Assembly (NCBI RefSeq): GCF_000735345.1
Contig: NZ_JMPJ01000051.1
Coordinates: 58,587-122,586 of the forward strand
Origin: Ewingella americana ATCC 33852
GTDB taxonomy: Bacteria; Pseudomonadota; Gammaproteobacteria; Enterobacterales; Enterobacteriaceae
Length of the DNA: 64,000 nucleotides
Direction: 5' to 3'
Positions 8,817 through 18,195 of this stretch are shown here, piece after piece. Position numbers and translations under genes: made by a program. The notes under the pieces are model-generated. The model was not told the DNA's origin. It worked only from the letters and a program-made list of their open reading frames with translations, and did no database searches. Within the stretch, counting starts at the first letter, position 1. Each line of letters starts with the position of its first letter.

Positions 8817-9629
8817 ATGGCACGCATTATAGTTGTTACATCGGGTAAAGGGGGCGTTGGCAAGACCACTTCAAGCGCAGCCATTGCTACCGGTCTAGCT
8901 CAAAAAGGTAAAAAAACCGTTGTTATCGACTTCGATATCGGTTTGCGTAACCTTGACCTGATCATGGGCTGTGAACGCCGCGTTGTTTATGATTTTGTTA
9001 ACGTGATCCAAGGTGATGCCACGTTGAATCAAGCGCTTATCAAAGATAAACGCACTGACAACCTGTTCATTCTTCCTGCTTCCCAAACTCGTGACAAAGA
9101 CGCATTGACTCGTGAAGGCGTAGAGAAAATTCTTAACGACCTGAACGACATGGAATTCGATTTCGTGGTCTGTGACTCACCGGCGGGTATCGAAACCGGC
9201 GCCCTGATGGCGTTGTATTTCGCTGACGAAGCTGTGATCACCACCAACCCAGAAGTCTCTTCTGTGCGTGACTCCGATCGCATTTTAGGTATTTTGTCCT
9301 CGAAATCCCGCCGCGCTGAGCAAGGCTTAGATCCAATCAAAGAACACCTGCTTCTGACTCGCTACAACCCAGGCCGTGTAAGCCGTGGTGACATGCTGAG
9401 CATGGAAGATGTGCTTGAAATCCTTCGCATTCCGTTGGTCGGCGTTATTCCTGAAGATCAGTCTGTACTGCGTGCCTCTAACCAAGGTGAGCCGGTAATT
9501 CTGGATCAGGAATCTGACGCAGGTAAGGCGTACGACGACACCGTCAGCCGTTTGCTTGGTGAAGAACGTGCGTTCCGTTTTATTGAGGAAGAGAAGAAGA
9601 GTTTCCTGAAACGCCTTTTTGGGGGATAA
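8817..9629 (+). CDS. minD: Septum-site ATPase MinD
   Basis: This 270-residue protein equals E. coli MinD in length when started at ATG 8817, which has AAGGA upstream; a TTG at 8799 would only add six residues. It has the deviant Walker A motif GKGGVGKTTSS and ends in the membrane-targeting amphipathic helix (SFLKRLFGG). ATP-bound MinD dimerises on the membrane and recruits MinC, and MinE stimulates its hydrolysis, giving pole-to-pole oscillation. The stop is 3 bases before minE. Confidence 0.97.
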   Translation: MARIIVVTSGKGGVGKTTSSAAIATGLAQKGKKTVVIDFDIGLRNLDLIMGCERRVVYDFVNVIQGDATLNQALIKDKRTDNLFILPASQTRDKDALTREGVEKILNDLNDMEFDFVVCDSPAGIETGALMALYFADEAVITTNPEVSSVRDSDRILGILSSKSRRAEQGLDPIKEHLLLTRYNPGRVSRGDMLSMEDVLEILRIPLVGVIPEDQSVLRASNQGEPVILDQESDAGKAYDDTVSRLLGEERAFRFIEEEKKSFLKRLFGG

Positions 9630-9632
9630 ACC

Positions 9633-9902
9633 ATGGCCTTGTTAGATTTCTTTCTGTCCCGTAAAAAGCCGACAGCCAATATAGCCAAGGAACGGCTACA
9701 GATCATCGTAGCAGAGCGACGCCGCGGGGACAGTGAACCCGCATATTTGCCAGATCTGAAGCGTGATATTTTAGCGGTCATCTGTAAGTACATTCAGATT
9801 GACCCTGAAATGCTCAACGTGCAGTTTGAGCAGAAAGGTGACGATATCTCGGTACTTGAGCTTAACGTGACGCTGCCGGACACGGAAGAAGCGCCTAAAT
9901 GA
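9633..9902 (+). CDS. minE: Topological specificity factor MinE
   Basis: This 89-residue protein begins [31 protein letters not shown]: a membrane-binding N-terminus followed by the anti-MinCD helix/strand region that contacts MinD. The C-terminal half is the dimerisation and topological-specificity domain. It stimulates MinD ATPase to drive oscillation. It is the last gene of minCDE. Confidence 0.97.
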   Translation: MALLDFFLSRKKPTANIAKERLQIIVAERRRGDSEPAYLPDLKRDILAVICKYIQIDPEMLNVQFEQKGDDISVLELNVTLPDTEEAPK

Positions 9903-9949
9903 CAGAGATGGACATGTTCTGTTTGAAGGCGTTTGCTTCAAAATAGCTG

Positions 9950-9968
9950 CCCCCTGTTCGTCAGGGGG
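9950..9968 (+). terminator. Hairpin after minE, possible terminator
   Basis: A perfect 7-bp stem (CCCCCTG/CAGGGGG, loop TTCGT) lies 47 bases after the minE stop. Only TAACTGTATATTTAT follows, so the T-tract is poor. Confidence 0.5.
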
Positions 9969-10156
9969 TAACTGTATATTTATACACGTTACTCTTTGCC
10001 CCGCCCTTTTTATTCCGCTTTATTGCCACAAAATGTCGAATGAGAGTTGTCCCATTCTTAGTTACTGAACCTTGCCCTATTCTGCCAAACTTGCCTGATT
10101 TAAATTTGCGTTATATCTCCAGCCGCCTCTTGCCGCCATAAATACTTTGTTCAATA

Positions 10157-10188
10157 AATAAAAAAGAGCAGAACTTGTCTGCCCTCTT
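10157..10188 (-). terminator. Terminator of rnd
   Basis: On the minus strand, downstream of rnd, a GGGCAGA/TCTGC-type stem is followed by a run of T residues (CTCTTTTTTATT). Confidence 0.7.
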
Positions 10189-10252
10189 TAATTTGTGATT
10201 TATCTCAAACTCTATCGCCAACCCCGGCTGTTTATTTCTCAGCCGCTGGCTG

Positions 10253-11374
10253 TTAATAATCTTTGAGGATTTCCAGTAAGCGGTTTTTTAGTAAATCACC
10301 GCGCCAGCCGCTAATAATTTCCGGCTCGCTCTCTTTGGTTTTTAACTGCCAGTGCCAATTTAATAACTGGTTAATTTGGCGTCTTGAGGCTAATAGCTCG
10401 ACGCTCAGGCCACTCTCTTCACTGACGGTCTGAATAAGCGCTTTGATATCTTTGAATACCTTGCGGTAGCCCGGCTGGTCAATCAGGCTCGACAGTGGCG
10501 CAGGCAGCTCCTGCTCGTCCATCGCATTGGCTTCAGCCACCAGCGCTAACAGCGTGCGGCCGTGGTAGCGAATTTCCGGGCCACTCAGGCCTAAAGCTTC
10601 CAGCTCGCCAAGCGAGGATGGCTGGTAGCGCGCCACCTGCCACAGGTTCTCTTCTCTCACCACGAAGTTCACCGCCAGGTCGCGCTGGCGAGCCTGAGTT
10701 AAACGCCATGATGCCAGCTTCTGCAAGCAGGCCAACTGGCGCGGGCGCAGCTGGAAAGCATTGGTGATGTCGAGATAAGCCTGCTCCGGCTGCAACACTT
10801 CGGCACGGCGACGGCACAGCGACAGACACTCATCCAGCGCGGCGTCCATCCAGCCCGCTTCTTGGGTTTCGCGCATCAACTGCTCGGCCAGCGGCAGCAG
10901 ATACCACACGTCGGCGGCGGCGTAGACGCACTGCTTTTCGCTCAGCGGGCGGGCAATCCAGTCGGTGCGTGATTCGCTTTTATCCAGTTCAACGCCGGTG
11001 GTTTCAGCCACCAAACGCGCAAAGCCGCAGGAGAGCGGACGCCCGCTAAAGGCGGCGAGGATCTGGGTATCAATCAGCGGAACGGGAAGCACGCCAAAGG
11101 CGTTGAGGAATACTTCGAGGTCTTCACTGCCGGCGTGGAGGAATTTCACCACGTTTGGATTGACCAGCAGGTCAATAAAAGGCTGCCACGCGGTAATTGG
11201 CAGTGGGTCAATCAGGGTCAGCGTTTCACCATCAAACAGCTGGATAAGCCCTAACTGCGGGTAGTAAGTACGGGTTCTGACGAACTCGGTATCAAGGGCA
11301 ATCTGGCTATGAGCCTGAGCTTGCGAACAAACCTGCGCAAGCGCGTCATTGGTGGTAATCAACTGATAGTTCAA
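10253..11374 (-). CDS. rnd: Ribonuclease D
   Basis: This 373-residue protein has a DEDD-type 3'-5' exonuclease domain at the N-terminus (LDTEFVR motif with the first Asp/Glu pair, LHAGSEDLEV, and VYAAADVWYLLP with the last Asp/Tyr), then two HRDC domains. RNase D trims the 3' ends of tRNA precursors and other small RNAs. It lies downstream of fadD on the same strand as in E. coli, but a perfect hairpin separates the two genes. Length is normal for the family. Confidence 0.95.
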   Translation of the reverse strand: MNYQLITTNDALAQVCSQAQAHSQIALDTEFVRTRTYYPQLGLIQLFDGETLTLIDPLPITAWQPFIDLLVNPNVVKFLHAGSEDLEVFLNAFGVLPVPLIDTQILAAFSGRPLSCGFARLVAETTGVELDKSESRTDWIARPLSEKQCVYAAADVWYLLPLAEQLMRETQEAGWMDAALDECLSLCRRRAEVLQPEQAYLDITNAFQLRPRQLACLQKLASWRLTQARQRDLAVNFVVREENLWQVARYQPSSLGELEALGLSGPEIRYHGRTLLALVAEANAMDEQELPAPLSSLIDQPGYRKVFKDIKALIQTVSEESGLSVELLASRRQINQLLNWHWQLKTKESEPEIISGWRGDLLKNRLLEILKDY

Positions 11375-11449
11375 ACTTTGATTCTCTTAATCATATACCC
11401 GCCCTCTGCCGGTAACTCGAAGGGCGTGGGTATTATTGCGTAAAACGTA

Positions 11450-11475
11450 ACGACGCCGGACTTAGCCGGCGTCGT
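11450..11475 (-). terminator. Hairpin after fadD
   Basis: A perfect 10-bp stem (ACGACGCCGG/CCGGCGTCGT, loop of 6) lies between fadD and rnd. On the minus strand it is followed by TACGTTTTACG, an imperfect T-tract. Confidence 0.6.
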
Positions 11476-11504
11476 AGGAATCTGCATATGATGAACCTAA
11501 ATCG

Positions 11505-13202
11505 CTAGGCCGCGCTCTGTTTTGCGTCTGGCTTAGGCTTTTTTTGTTCATCACGGAGTTCACGACGAAGGATTTTGCCAACGTTGGACTTCGGCAACTC
11601 ATCGCGGAACTCAACAATCTTCGGCACTTTGTAACCCGTCAGCATGCGTCGACAGTGCGCCAGCAGCTCTTCGCTGGTCAGCGACGGATCTTTCTTCACC
11701 ACGCAGATCTTGACGATCTCCCCGGATGATTCGCTCTCCACGCCGATAGCGGCCACTTCGAGCACCTTCTCATGCTGGGAAACGATATCTTCAATCTCGT
11801 TAGGATAGACGTTGAAACCGGAGACCAGAATCATGTCTTTTTTACGATCAATGATGCGTAAAAAGCCCTGCTCGTCCACTGTAACGATATCGCCGGTTGA
11901 GAGCCAGCCATCTTTTAACACTTCATCCGTCGCCGACGGGCGCTGCCAGTAGCCCAGCATCACCTGCGGCCCGCGAATTAACAGCTCGCCCGGCTCGCCA
12001 AACGGCACTTCCTGACCATTATCGTCGACAAGCTTCACCTCTGTCGATGGCACAGGCAAACCAATGCTGCCACTATAGTGTTTCAAATCATAAGGGTTGC
12101 CTGCCACCAGCGGCGCGCACTCGGTCAGGCCATAGCCTTCCAGCAGATGCCGACCAGTGAGTTTTTCCCACTTATCCGCCACCGCCTTTTGCACTGACAT
12201 CCCGCCGCCGACTGACAGACGCAGGGTGGAGAAATCCAGCTCGCGGAAATCTTCATTATTGAGCAGCGCGTTGAACAGCGTATTCACCCCGCTGATGGTG
12301 GTGAACGGATATTTCGCCAGCTCCTTCACCATCCCCGGAATATCCCTTGGGTTAGTGATCAGCAGGCTGCGGCCGCCCATTTCAATAAACAGCAGGCAGT
12401 TCACGGTAAGCGCAAATATATGGTAGAGCGGCAGCGCGGTAACCACTAAATCATGGCCCGGCTTGAGCAGCGGAGAATAAGCTGCCTTGGCTTGTTCAAG
12501 GTTGGCCTGCATATTCCGGTGAGTCAGCATCGCGCCTTTGGCCACGCCGGTGGTGCCGCCGGTATATTGCAGGAAAGCCAGATCGCTATTGATAACGTCC
12601 GGCTTAATATATTGCATGCGTCGCCCCTGTTGCAGGACGCTGCGAAATGAGATGGCATTAGGCAGATGGTATTTCGGCACCAGCTTTTTGACGTATTTCA
12701 CCACGAAGTTAACCAGCGTGCCTTTAGCAGCAGAGAGCTGGTCACCCATGCGGGTCAAAATCACGTGTTTCACCTGGGTTTTATAGACCACCTTTTCCAG
12801 CGTATGGGCGAAGTTGGACACGATGACAATCGCGCACGCGCCGCTGTCATTCAACTGGTGTTCTAACTCACGCGGGGTGTAGAGCGGGTTAACGTTGACC
12901 ACCACCAGCCCGGCGCGAAGCACGCCAAACAGGGCAATCGGGTATTGCAACAGGTTAGGCATCATCAGCGCCACGCGGTCGCCCTTCTTCAACCCTAACT
13001 CATTTTGCAAATAGGCGGCGAAAGCGCGGCTGCGCTCTTCGAGCTTACGGAAGGTCATCACCTCGCCCATATTGATAAAAGCCGGGTTGTCCGCGTAACG
13101 CAGGGCCGCGTTTTCGAACATTTCGACTAATGAGCTATAGCGATCCGGGTCGATGTTCTCAGGAACATCAGAAGGGTAACGTTTTAGCCAGACCTTTTCC
13201 AA
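11505..13202 (-). CDS. fadD: Long-chain fatty-acid-CoA ligase FadD
   Basis: FadD activates imported fatty acids to acyl-CoA at the inner membrane. The protein shows the ATP/AMP motif [14 protein letters not shown], the GYGLTECAP segment and the FACS-type DGWLSTGDI...[20 protein letters not shown] region. I start it at TTG 13202, which has AGGAG seven bases upstream and gives 565 residues beginning (L/M)[10 protein letters not shown]. coli fadD also starts with TTG, and upstream starts at 13235 would add an unsupported leader. A FadR-like operator lies at 13276-13292, fitting repression in the absence of long-chain fatty acids. Confidence 0.95.
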   Translation of the reverse strand: MEKVWLKRYPSDVPENIDPDRYSSLVEMFENAALRYADNPAFINMGEVMTFRKLEERSRAFAAYLQNELGLKKGDRVALMMPNLLQYPIALFGVLRAGLVVVNVNPLYTPRELEHQLNDSGACAIVIVSNFAHTLEKVVYKTQVKHVILTRMGDQLSAAKGTLVNFVVKYVKKLVPKYHLPNAISFRSVLQQGRRMQYIKPDVINSDLAFLQYTGGTTGVAKGAMLTHRNMQANLEQAKAAYSPLLKPGHDLVVTALPLYHIFALTVNCLLFIEMGGRSLLITNPRDIPGMVKELAKYPFTTISGVNTLFNALLNNEDFRELDFSTLRLSVGGGMSVQKAVADKWEKLTGRHLLEGYGLTECAPLVAGNPYDLKHYSGSIGLPVPSTEVKLVDDNGQEVPFGEPGELLIRGPQVMLGYWQRPSATDEVLKDGWLSTGDIVTVDEQGFLRIIDRKKDMILVSGFNVYPNEIEDIVSQHEKVLEVAAIGVESESSGEIVKICVVKKDPSLTSEELLAHCRRMLTGYKVPKIVEFRDELPKSNVGKILRRELRDEQKKPKPDAKQSAA

Positions 13203-13275
13203 GGTATCACTCCTGCAATAATGTGCTGCGGCCATCTCAATATGACGAGTTTTATCACGCCTTTAACAATATTTT

Positions 13276-13292
13276 AACTCAGCTTACCAGTT
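13276..13292 (-). promoter_or_regulatory. Probable FadR operator upstream of fadD
   Basis: The minus strand reads AACTGGTAAGCTGAGTT, 74 bases before the TTG start. It differs at three of 17 positions from the E. coli fadD FadR site as I recall it (AGCTGGTATGATGAGTT). The position suits repression by FadR. Confidence 0.55.
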
Positions 13293-13360
13293 GTGTTTCA
13301 AACAATGTCGAGGTTGAGAGGCTTGTCACTAATTTGTGGTGGGCTTCCATGGCCCAAAAA

Positions 13361-13385
13361 AGAAAAAGGCGACCAGAGTCGCCTT
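13361..13385 (-). terminator. Terminator of the Slp-family lipoprotein gene
   Basis: An 8-bp perfect stem (AAGGCGAC/GTCGCCTT) is followed on the minus strand by TTTCTTTTTT. Confidence 0.85.
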
Positions 13386-13408
13386 AAAAGTCTTACTCTA
13401 CTGCTTGT

Positions 13409-14053
13409 TTATTCAGTCACGAAGGTTTCTACACGCGCCGGTTGTGGATCATACCAACCCGGGCCCCAGCCCGGACCGAAACCTCTGCCCCAGCGTGAGT
13501 TATACGGGCCGTAGTAGCCCCACGGACCTATCGGCTGTGGCGGCATCACCACCTGTTGTGACAGATGCCAGCGTTTGTAGCTGTTCACGTCCACGGTGAT
13601 AAAATTGTAAGAAGACTGGCCGATGGTGCCCTTCTCCGCGCCGGTAATGGGCCCGACGACGGTCACCAGTTGGCCACGCAGGTCGACCGGGTCAACAAAT
13701 CCGTTCACATAGGCGTGAATGCGCCCCACCGATGCCGCGCCCAGAATCGGCCTCGCGCCTTCATCCAGCGGCACGGTGGCGATTTCAAGCTTGGTTTTGT
13801 TCTGCTCATTGGTCACGCTGACCACTTTACCGCCGAAGCGCGACTCTTGGCCGACATACAGCTGCGGCGCGCCCTGCACCACTTGCAGATTCATCTGCGG
13901 CGTATCCGTCGTACCGCGAATATCCGCAGGCACGGTAACACAGCCGGACAGCAACAAAACGCTTAAGCCGATGGCGCTGAGCGCCAGGCGTTTAGACTGA
14001 AAAACAGAACGTTTAAAACCAGAAAACTGTTGCACTGCCGACCACCTACGCAT
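13409..14053 (-). CDS. yeaY: Slp-family outer-membrane lipoprotein YeaY
   Basis: This 214-residue precursor has a lipobox LLLSGC (Cys38) after an unusually long N-terminus. The Slp domain follows ([46 protein letters not shown]). The C-terminus is Gly/Trp/Tyr-rich ([18 protein letters not shown]), as in E. coli YeaY. It probably sits in the outer membrane; its role is unknown. It lies between tsaB and fadD as in E. coli. A later start would shorten the leader, but none is clearly better. Confidence 0.9.
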   Translation of the reverse strand: MRRWSAVQQFSGFKRSVFQSKRLALSAIGLSVLLLSGCVTVPADIRGTTDTPQMNLQVVQGAPQLYVGQESRFGGKVVSVTNEQNKTKLEIATVPLDEGARPILGAASVGRIHAYVNGFVDPVDLRGQLVTVVGPITGAEKGTIGQSSYNFITVDVNSYKRWHLSQQVVMPPQPIGPWGYYGPYNSRWGRGFGPGWGPGWYDPQPARVETFVTE

Positions 14054-14116
14054 TGTGAGAACTCCTGGACCATACCTACAATTTTGACCACGATTTAGTT
14101 CACAAGTTGCTAAAAC

Positions 14117-14818
14117 TTAACGGCCCGGAAGCTTTTTCCAGGTCACTTCATTACGCAAGTAAACCGGCTCGGCATGCTCCGCGCTGACGCGAATGCCGGA
14201 TTTCCACATGTTCAGCGCCAGAGGCAGCATATCTTCAGCCTGCGGCAGACACATTTTGCCATCAAATAATTCCACGGCGGATGATTCACCCAGCAAATCT
14301 GGGTAGGTCTGCCAGCCGGTGCCAACCGTGGCAAAACGCCCGGTCAGCGCCTGAGCGCGAGGTAACAGTTGCTCGGGCTTCAGCACGGCTTCTGACTGCT
14401 CGCCCTGCCATTCGCCATCTTCGCCACGCAGGTATTCAGCCCAGTAGACTTCGCCCATACGCGCGTCAATCGCCGCTAAGACGCGAGTTGCTTCGGTCAG
14501 GCGATAGGCGCCCTGCGCCATGGTCATTAGCGTGGAGACGGGCAGCAGCGGCAGCTCAGCGCCAAAAGCCAGACCCTGCGCCACGCCGATGCCGATACGC
14601 ACGCCGGTAAAGCTGCCGGGACCGCGGCCAAAGGCCAGCGCGTCAACCTGATTCAGCGTCAAACCGGCCTCAGACAGAATCTGCTGCACCATCGGCAGAA
14701 TGCGCTGCGTGTGCTCACGGGCGCAAAGTTCGAAATGAGCGAGGGTTTCGCCATTATTGTAAAGCGCAACCGAACAGGCTTCAGTCGCCGTATCAATTGC
14801 TAAAATTCGTGTGGACAT
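14117..14818 (-). CDS. tsaB: TsaB, t6A tRNA-modification factor
   Basis: This 233-residue protein has the ASKHA-type fold of TsaB ([39 protein letters not shown]). With TsaC, TsaD and TsaE it makes N6-threonylcarbamoyladenosine at position 37 of ANN-decoding tRNAs; TsaB is the scaffold that activates TsaD. The gene sits between yoaA and yeaY as in E. coli. Confidence 0.95.
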   Translation of the reverse strand: MSTRILAIDTATEACSVALYNNGETLAHFELCAREHTQRILPMVQQILSEAGLTLNQVDALAFGRGPGSFTGVRIGIGVAQGLAFGAELPLLPVSTLMTMAQGAYRLTEATRVLAAIDARMGEVYWAEYLRGEDGEWQGEQSEAVLKPEQLLPRAQALTGRFATVGTGWQTYPDLLGESSAVELFDGKMCLPQAEDMLPLALNMWKSGIRVSAEHAEPVYLRNEVTWKKLPGR

Positions 14819-14887
14819 GCCAAACCTCAGGCGGGAAAGAAAAGTTATGGGCCTTTTTCGCGGCCGGATCTTAACATAACTGCGGCG

Positions 14888-16801
14888 CTATTTCTGCTGT
14901 TGAGACTCTTGCAGGAAGCGGATTGCGCGGTCTAAATCTCGGGTGCGCGGCGTCGGCGGCAGGCTGTTTAAAAACACCTCGCCGTAAGGTCGCATCACCA
15001 GACGGTTGTCGCAGATGATCATCACACCGCGATCGTCGGTATCGCGAATCAAACGCCCGACGCCCTGCTTCAAGGTGATCACCGCGTCCGGCAGTTGCAC
15101 TTCATTGAACGGGTCGCCACCGCGCAGGCGGCAGTCTTCAATGCGCGCCTTGAGCAGAGGGTCATCCGGCGAGGTAAAGGGCAGTTTGTCGATAATCACG
15201 CACGACAGCGCCTCGCCGCGCACGTCCACCCCTTCCCAGAAACTGCTGGTTGCCACCAGCAGGGCGTTCCCCGCCTCGACAAACTGCGCCAGCAGCTGGC
15301 CTTTGCTGGTTTCACCCTGCACTAACACCGGCAAGGTCATGCTGGCACGAAACTCTTCGGCCAGTTCGCGCATCATCTGGTGCGAAGTGCAGAGGAAGAA
15401 GCAGCGCCCCTTGTTGGCTTCAATCACTGGGCGCAGCATGCGGGCCAGCTGGCGCGAGCCGCCACGCTCGTTAGGAGAAGGCAGGAAGCGTGGCACGCAG
15501 AGCAGCGCCTGATTGGCGTAATCAAAGGGGCTGGCGAGCAGCAGCGTTTCGGCGTCGTTCAGACCGAGGCGCTCGGTAAAGTGATGCAGCTGATCGTTCA
15601 CCGAAAGCGTCGCGGAGGTGAAAATCCACGCGCCCGGCTTGTCAGTCATCATTTCGCTAAATTTGTCGGTCACCGACAGCGGCGTCAGAGCCAGCACGAA
15701 ATGGCGCGAGTTGCATTCGTACCAGTAGCTGTAGCCGGGAATAGAGACATCTTTCAGGCGCTTAAGGCGGTTGCGATACAACGTGGCGCGCTCGAATGCC
15801 GCGTCCAGCAAGGCCGAGCGGCCAAGGGAGAGCTTCACCACGTCGTAGCACAGCTCGAGTGCGTCATCGAGCAGTAGCAGAGCGCGCTGGATGGCCGGCT
15901 GATTGAGCACGTCACGCAGGTTGCCCCTAAAGCCCGGTTCGCCGAGCGCGAGGCGGAAATCCATGGTGCTTTGGCTCAGGCGATCGGCGCTTTTCTGCAA
16001 CTGAACCGAGTCGCGAACCTCGGTGCGATAGGCAATGGTGATGTCCTTCGCCATGTCCAGCAGCTGACGACTGGTCACCTGCTGGCCGAAATATTGGCTG
16101 GCAATGTCAGGGATCTGATGGGCTTCGTCGAAGATCATCACGTCGGCAGTGGGGATCAGCTCGCCAAAGCCGCTCTCTTTCACCACCATGTCGGCCATAA
16201 ACAGGTGATGGTTGACCACCACTACGTCGGCGTCCATGGCTTTGCGGCGCGCCTTCACCACGAAGCAATCTTTGTAAGCCGGGCAATCGCTGCCCAGACA
16301 GTTGTCATTGGTGCTGGTGACCAGCGGCCAGACGTGGCTGTCTTCGGCCACCACCGAACAGGTGCTGATGTCGCCCTCTTCGGTCATGCTCGACCAGTTG
16401 CGCAGATGCACTAAATCGCTCAGTGACTGGCTGGCGAGTTCGCCGCCGGAAAGCGATTGCTGTTCCAGACGCTCAATGCACAGGTAGTTGGAGCGCCCTT
16501 TGAGCAGAGCCAGCTTGCCTTTGAATTTCAGCGCGGTGGCGACCTTTGGCAGGTCGCGAGAATAGAGTTGGTCCTGAAGGGCTTTCGAGCCGGTGGAGAT
16601 AATGACTTTTTTGCCGGAGCGCAGCGCGGGGGCCAGATAAGCGTAAGTTTTACCGGTACCTGTACCGGCTTCGACGACCAAACCTTGCTTATTTTTGATA
16701 GCCGTACTGACGGCCTGCGCCATCAGACGCTGAGGTTCACGGGGTTTAAAACCTTCAATTTTCTGCGCTAACGCGCCGTCTGGTGCAAAATCGTCTGTCA
16801 C
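14888..16801 (-). CDS. yoaA: YoaA, XPD/DinG-family ATP-dependent helicase
   Basis: This 637-residue protein starts at GTG 16801. It has Walker A VEAGTGTGKTYAY, a four-cysteine Fe-S region (STCSVV...NCLGSDCPAYKDC), a DEAH box (MIFDEAHQIPD) and a C-terminal helicase lobe with QGVGRLIRDTDDRG. YoaA is a 5'-3' DNA helicase related to DinG and XPD that works with the polymerase clamp-loader subunit HolC at blocked forks in E. coli. It is divergent from yoaB and upstream of tsaB. Confidence 0.93.
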   Translation of the reverse strand: MTDDFAPDGALAQKIEGFKPREPQRLMAQAVSTAIKNKQGLVVEAGTGTGKTYAYLAPALRSGKKVIISTGSKALQDQLYSRDLPKVATALKFKGKLALLKGRSNYLCIERLEQQSLSGGELASQSLSDLVHLRNWSSMTEEGDISTCSVVAEDSHVWPLVTSTNDNCLGSDCPAYKDCFVVKARRKAMDADVVVVNHHLFMADMVVKESGFGELIPTADVMIFDEAHQIPDIASQYFGQQVTSRQLLDMAKDITIAYRTEVRDSVQLQKSADRLSQSTMDFRLALGEPGFRGNLRDVLNQPAIQRALLLLDDALELCYDVVKLSLGRSALLDAAFERATLYRNRLKRLKDVSIPGYSYWYECNSRHFVLALTPLSVTDKFSEMMTDKPGAWIFTSATLSVNDQLHHFTERLGLNDAETLLLASPFDYANQALLCVPRFLPSPNERGGSRQLARMLRPVIEANKGRCFFLCTSHQMMRELAEEFRASMTLPVLVQGETSKGQLLAQFVEAGNALLVATSSFWEGVDVRGEALSCVIIDKLPFTSPDDPLLKARIEDCRLRGGDPFNEVQLPDAVITLKQGVGRLIRDTDDRGVMIICDNRLVMRPYGEVFLNSLPPTPRTRDLDRAIRFLQESQQQK

Positions 16802-16814
16802 GCTGTCTCTCTAC

Positions 16815-16830
16815 CTGTACGGATCAGCAG
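16815..16830. promoter_or_regulatory. LexA-like box with one mismatch between yoaA and yoaB
   Basis: CTGTACGGATCAGCAG fits CTGT-N8-ACAG except for one base in the right arm. It lies 14 bases before the yoaA GTG. It could make the helicase damage-inducible, but a chance match is possible. Confidence 0.3.
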
Positions 16831-16944
16831 TGATTATGCCAATCCTTACCCTTCTCTACCACCCACTTGTGCCGGTCCATTGCAATAAGCCTTTGTGTTA
16901 CCCTATTAGCAACATTAAAAAAGATGCCAAACAGGAGCACCTAA

Positions 16945-17289
16945 ATGACTATCGAACGTATCAGACCCGAGCCGCGCATGTCCGACGTCGTGATCCATAA
17001 CGACACCGTGTATTACACCGCCGTACCGGAAAATCTGGACGCCGACGCCAAAGCGCAGACCGCTGAGACACTGGCTATCATTGACGCCGTGTTAAAAGAA
17101 GTGGGTTCTGATAAGAGCAAAATCCTCGATGCCACGCTGTTCTTGGTGCACAAAGAAGATTTTAAAGCGATGAACGAAGCCTGGGACGCGTGGGTTTCTC
17201 CGGGTAATGCGCCAGTGCGTTGCACCGTACAAGCCAACCTGATGAACCCGAAATATAAGATTGAAATTAAAATCATCGCCGCACGCTAA
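16945..17289 (+). CDS. yoaB: YoaB, RidA/YjgF-family protein
   Basis: This 114-residue protein matches E. coli YoaB (SDVVIHNDTVYYTAVPENLDADA, APVRCTVQANLMNPKYKIEI) and has the RidA fold, which forms trimers. The conserved Arg (PVRCTVQA) that in RidA binds the carboxylate of enamine/imine intermediates is present. The precise substrate is unknown. It is divergent from yoaA and followed by a strong terminator. Confidence 0.93.
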   Translation: MTIERIRPEPRMSDVVIHNDTVYYTAVPENLDADAKAQTAETLAIIDAVLKEVGSDKSKILDATLFLVHKEDFKAMNEAWDAWVSPGNAPVRCTVQANLMNPKYKIEIKIIAAR

Positions 17290-17316
17290 GTGCCTTAAGC
17301 GCCCAATGATGAAGAC

Positions 17317-17345
17317 AAAAAACCTCCGCGGGAGGTTTTTTTTAT
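17317..17345. terminator. Bidirectional terminator between yoaB and eda
   Basis: A perfect stem AACCTCC/GGAGGTT at 17321-17337 has A residues on one side and eight T residues on the other. It serves the convergent yoaB and eda genes. Confidence 0.9.
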
Positions 17346-17367
17346 TAGCTGCGAAAGAGCCGCAGAA

Positions 17368-18009
17368 TTACTGCTTGGCACCCGCCACGGCTTCTTGGGC
17401 CAGCTTGGTGATCCGCGCGTAATCGCCGGACTCCAGCGCGTCTGCCGGAACCAGCCATGAACCGCCGATGCACAGCACGCTTTTCAGCGCCAAGTAGTCA
17501 CGGTAGTTGTTTGGCGTAATGCCGCCAGTCGGGCAGAAACGCACCTGCGGGAATGGCCCCGCGATGGCTTGCAGCGCTTTCACCCCGCCGTTAGCTTCTG
17601 CCGGGAAGAACTTGAACTCACGCAGACCAGCATCCAGACCCAACATCAGTTCAGACACCGTGCTAATACCGGGGATCAGCGGAATTGGGCCCGCGTTGGC
17701 GGCTTTCAACAGCGGCTCGGTTAAGCCCGGGCTGATGGCGAACTGCGCGCCAGCGGCGGTTACTTCGGCCAGCTGTTCAGGGTTCAATACCGTGCCCGCG
17801 CCGATAATGGCGTCTGGCACTTCTTTCGCGATAGCCTTGATAGCCTCGACCGCGCAGGCGGTGCGCAATGTCATTTCCAACACGCGCACCCCGCCTGCCA
17901 CCAAGGCTTTCGCCAGCGGCACCGCGTGTTCGAGTTTGTTAATCACAATCACTGGAACCACCGGACCTGAGGTCAGGATCTGTTCCGCGCTTGTTTTCCA
18001 GTTTTTCAT
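17368..18009 (-). CDS. eda: KHG/KDPG aldolase Eda
   Basis: This 213-residue class I aldolase splits 2-keto-3-deoxy-6-phosphogluconate into pyruvate and glyceraldehyde 3-phosphate, and also acts on 4-hydroxy-2-oxoglutarate. Typical motifs are VLEMTLRT (Glu45 region), [22 protein letters not shown] (Schiff-base Lys) and RFCPTGGI. It lies downstream of pgl but behind a terminator-like hairpin, so it probably also has its own promoter. No edd gene is in the window. Confidence 0.96.
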   Translation of the reverse strand: MKNWKTSAEQILTSGPVVPVIVINKLEHAVPLAKALVAGGVRVLEMTLRTACAVEAIKAIAKEVPDAIIGAGTVLNPEQLAEVTAAGAQFAISPGLTEPLLKAANAGPIPLIPGISTVSELMLGLDAGLREFKFFPAEANGGVKALQAIAGPFPQVRFCPTGGITPNNYRDYLALKSVLCIGGSWLVPADALESGDYARITKLAQEAVAGAKQ

Positions 18010-18153
18010 CGTTGTCTCCGTTCATGCCCGCAGGCATCGTTGTGATTGTTGGCGCGCCCCTGCCACAGGGCCTGCATGGTTGCAGGTTACCGACCACACC
18101 ACATAGCTACTGTACAGCCGAATGATTGGGGATAGTAAATCTGAAAAAACAAA

Positions 18154-18182
18154 ATAAAAAAACCGCTGCATAAGCAACGGTT
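18154..18182 (-). terminator. Terminator between pgl and eda
   Basis: A 9-bp stem on the minus strand (AACCGTTGC/GCAGCGGTT, one G-U pair, loop TTAT) runs into TTTTTTTATTTTG. It should end most zwf-pgl transcripts before eda. Confidence 0.85.
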
Positions 18183-18195
18183 TTAGAGAGTGCCG

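Larger units (their letters stand above)
9903..10252. other. Non-coding gap between minE and rnd
   Basis: The gap lies between the 3' ends of convergent genes. It contains a perfect GC-rich hairpin just after minE (9950-9968) and a terminator before rnd (10157-10188). Between them the sequence is AT-rich with no recognisable gene. Confidence 0.6.

Noticed and set aside
15380-15877. Plus-strand open frames inside yoaA
   Set aside because: They are shadows of the intact helicase gene on the other strand.
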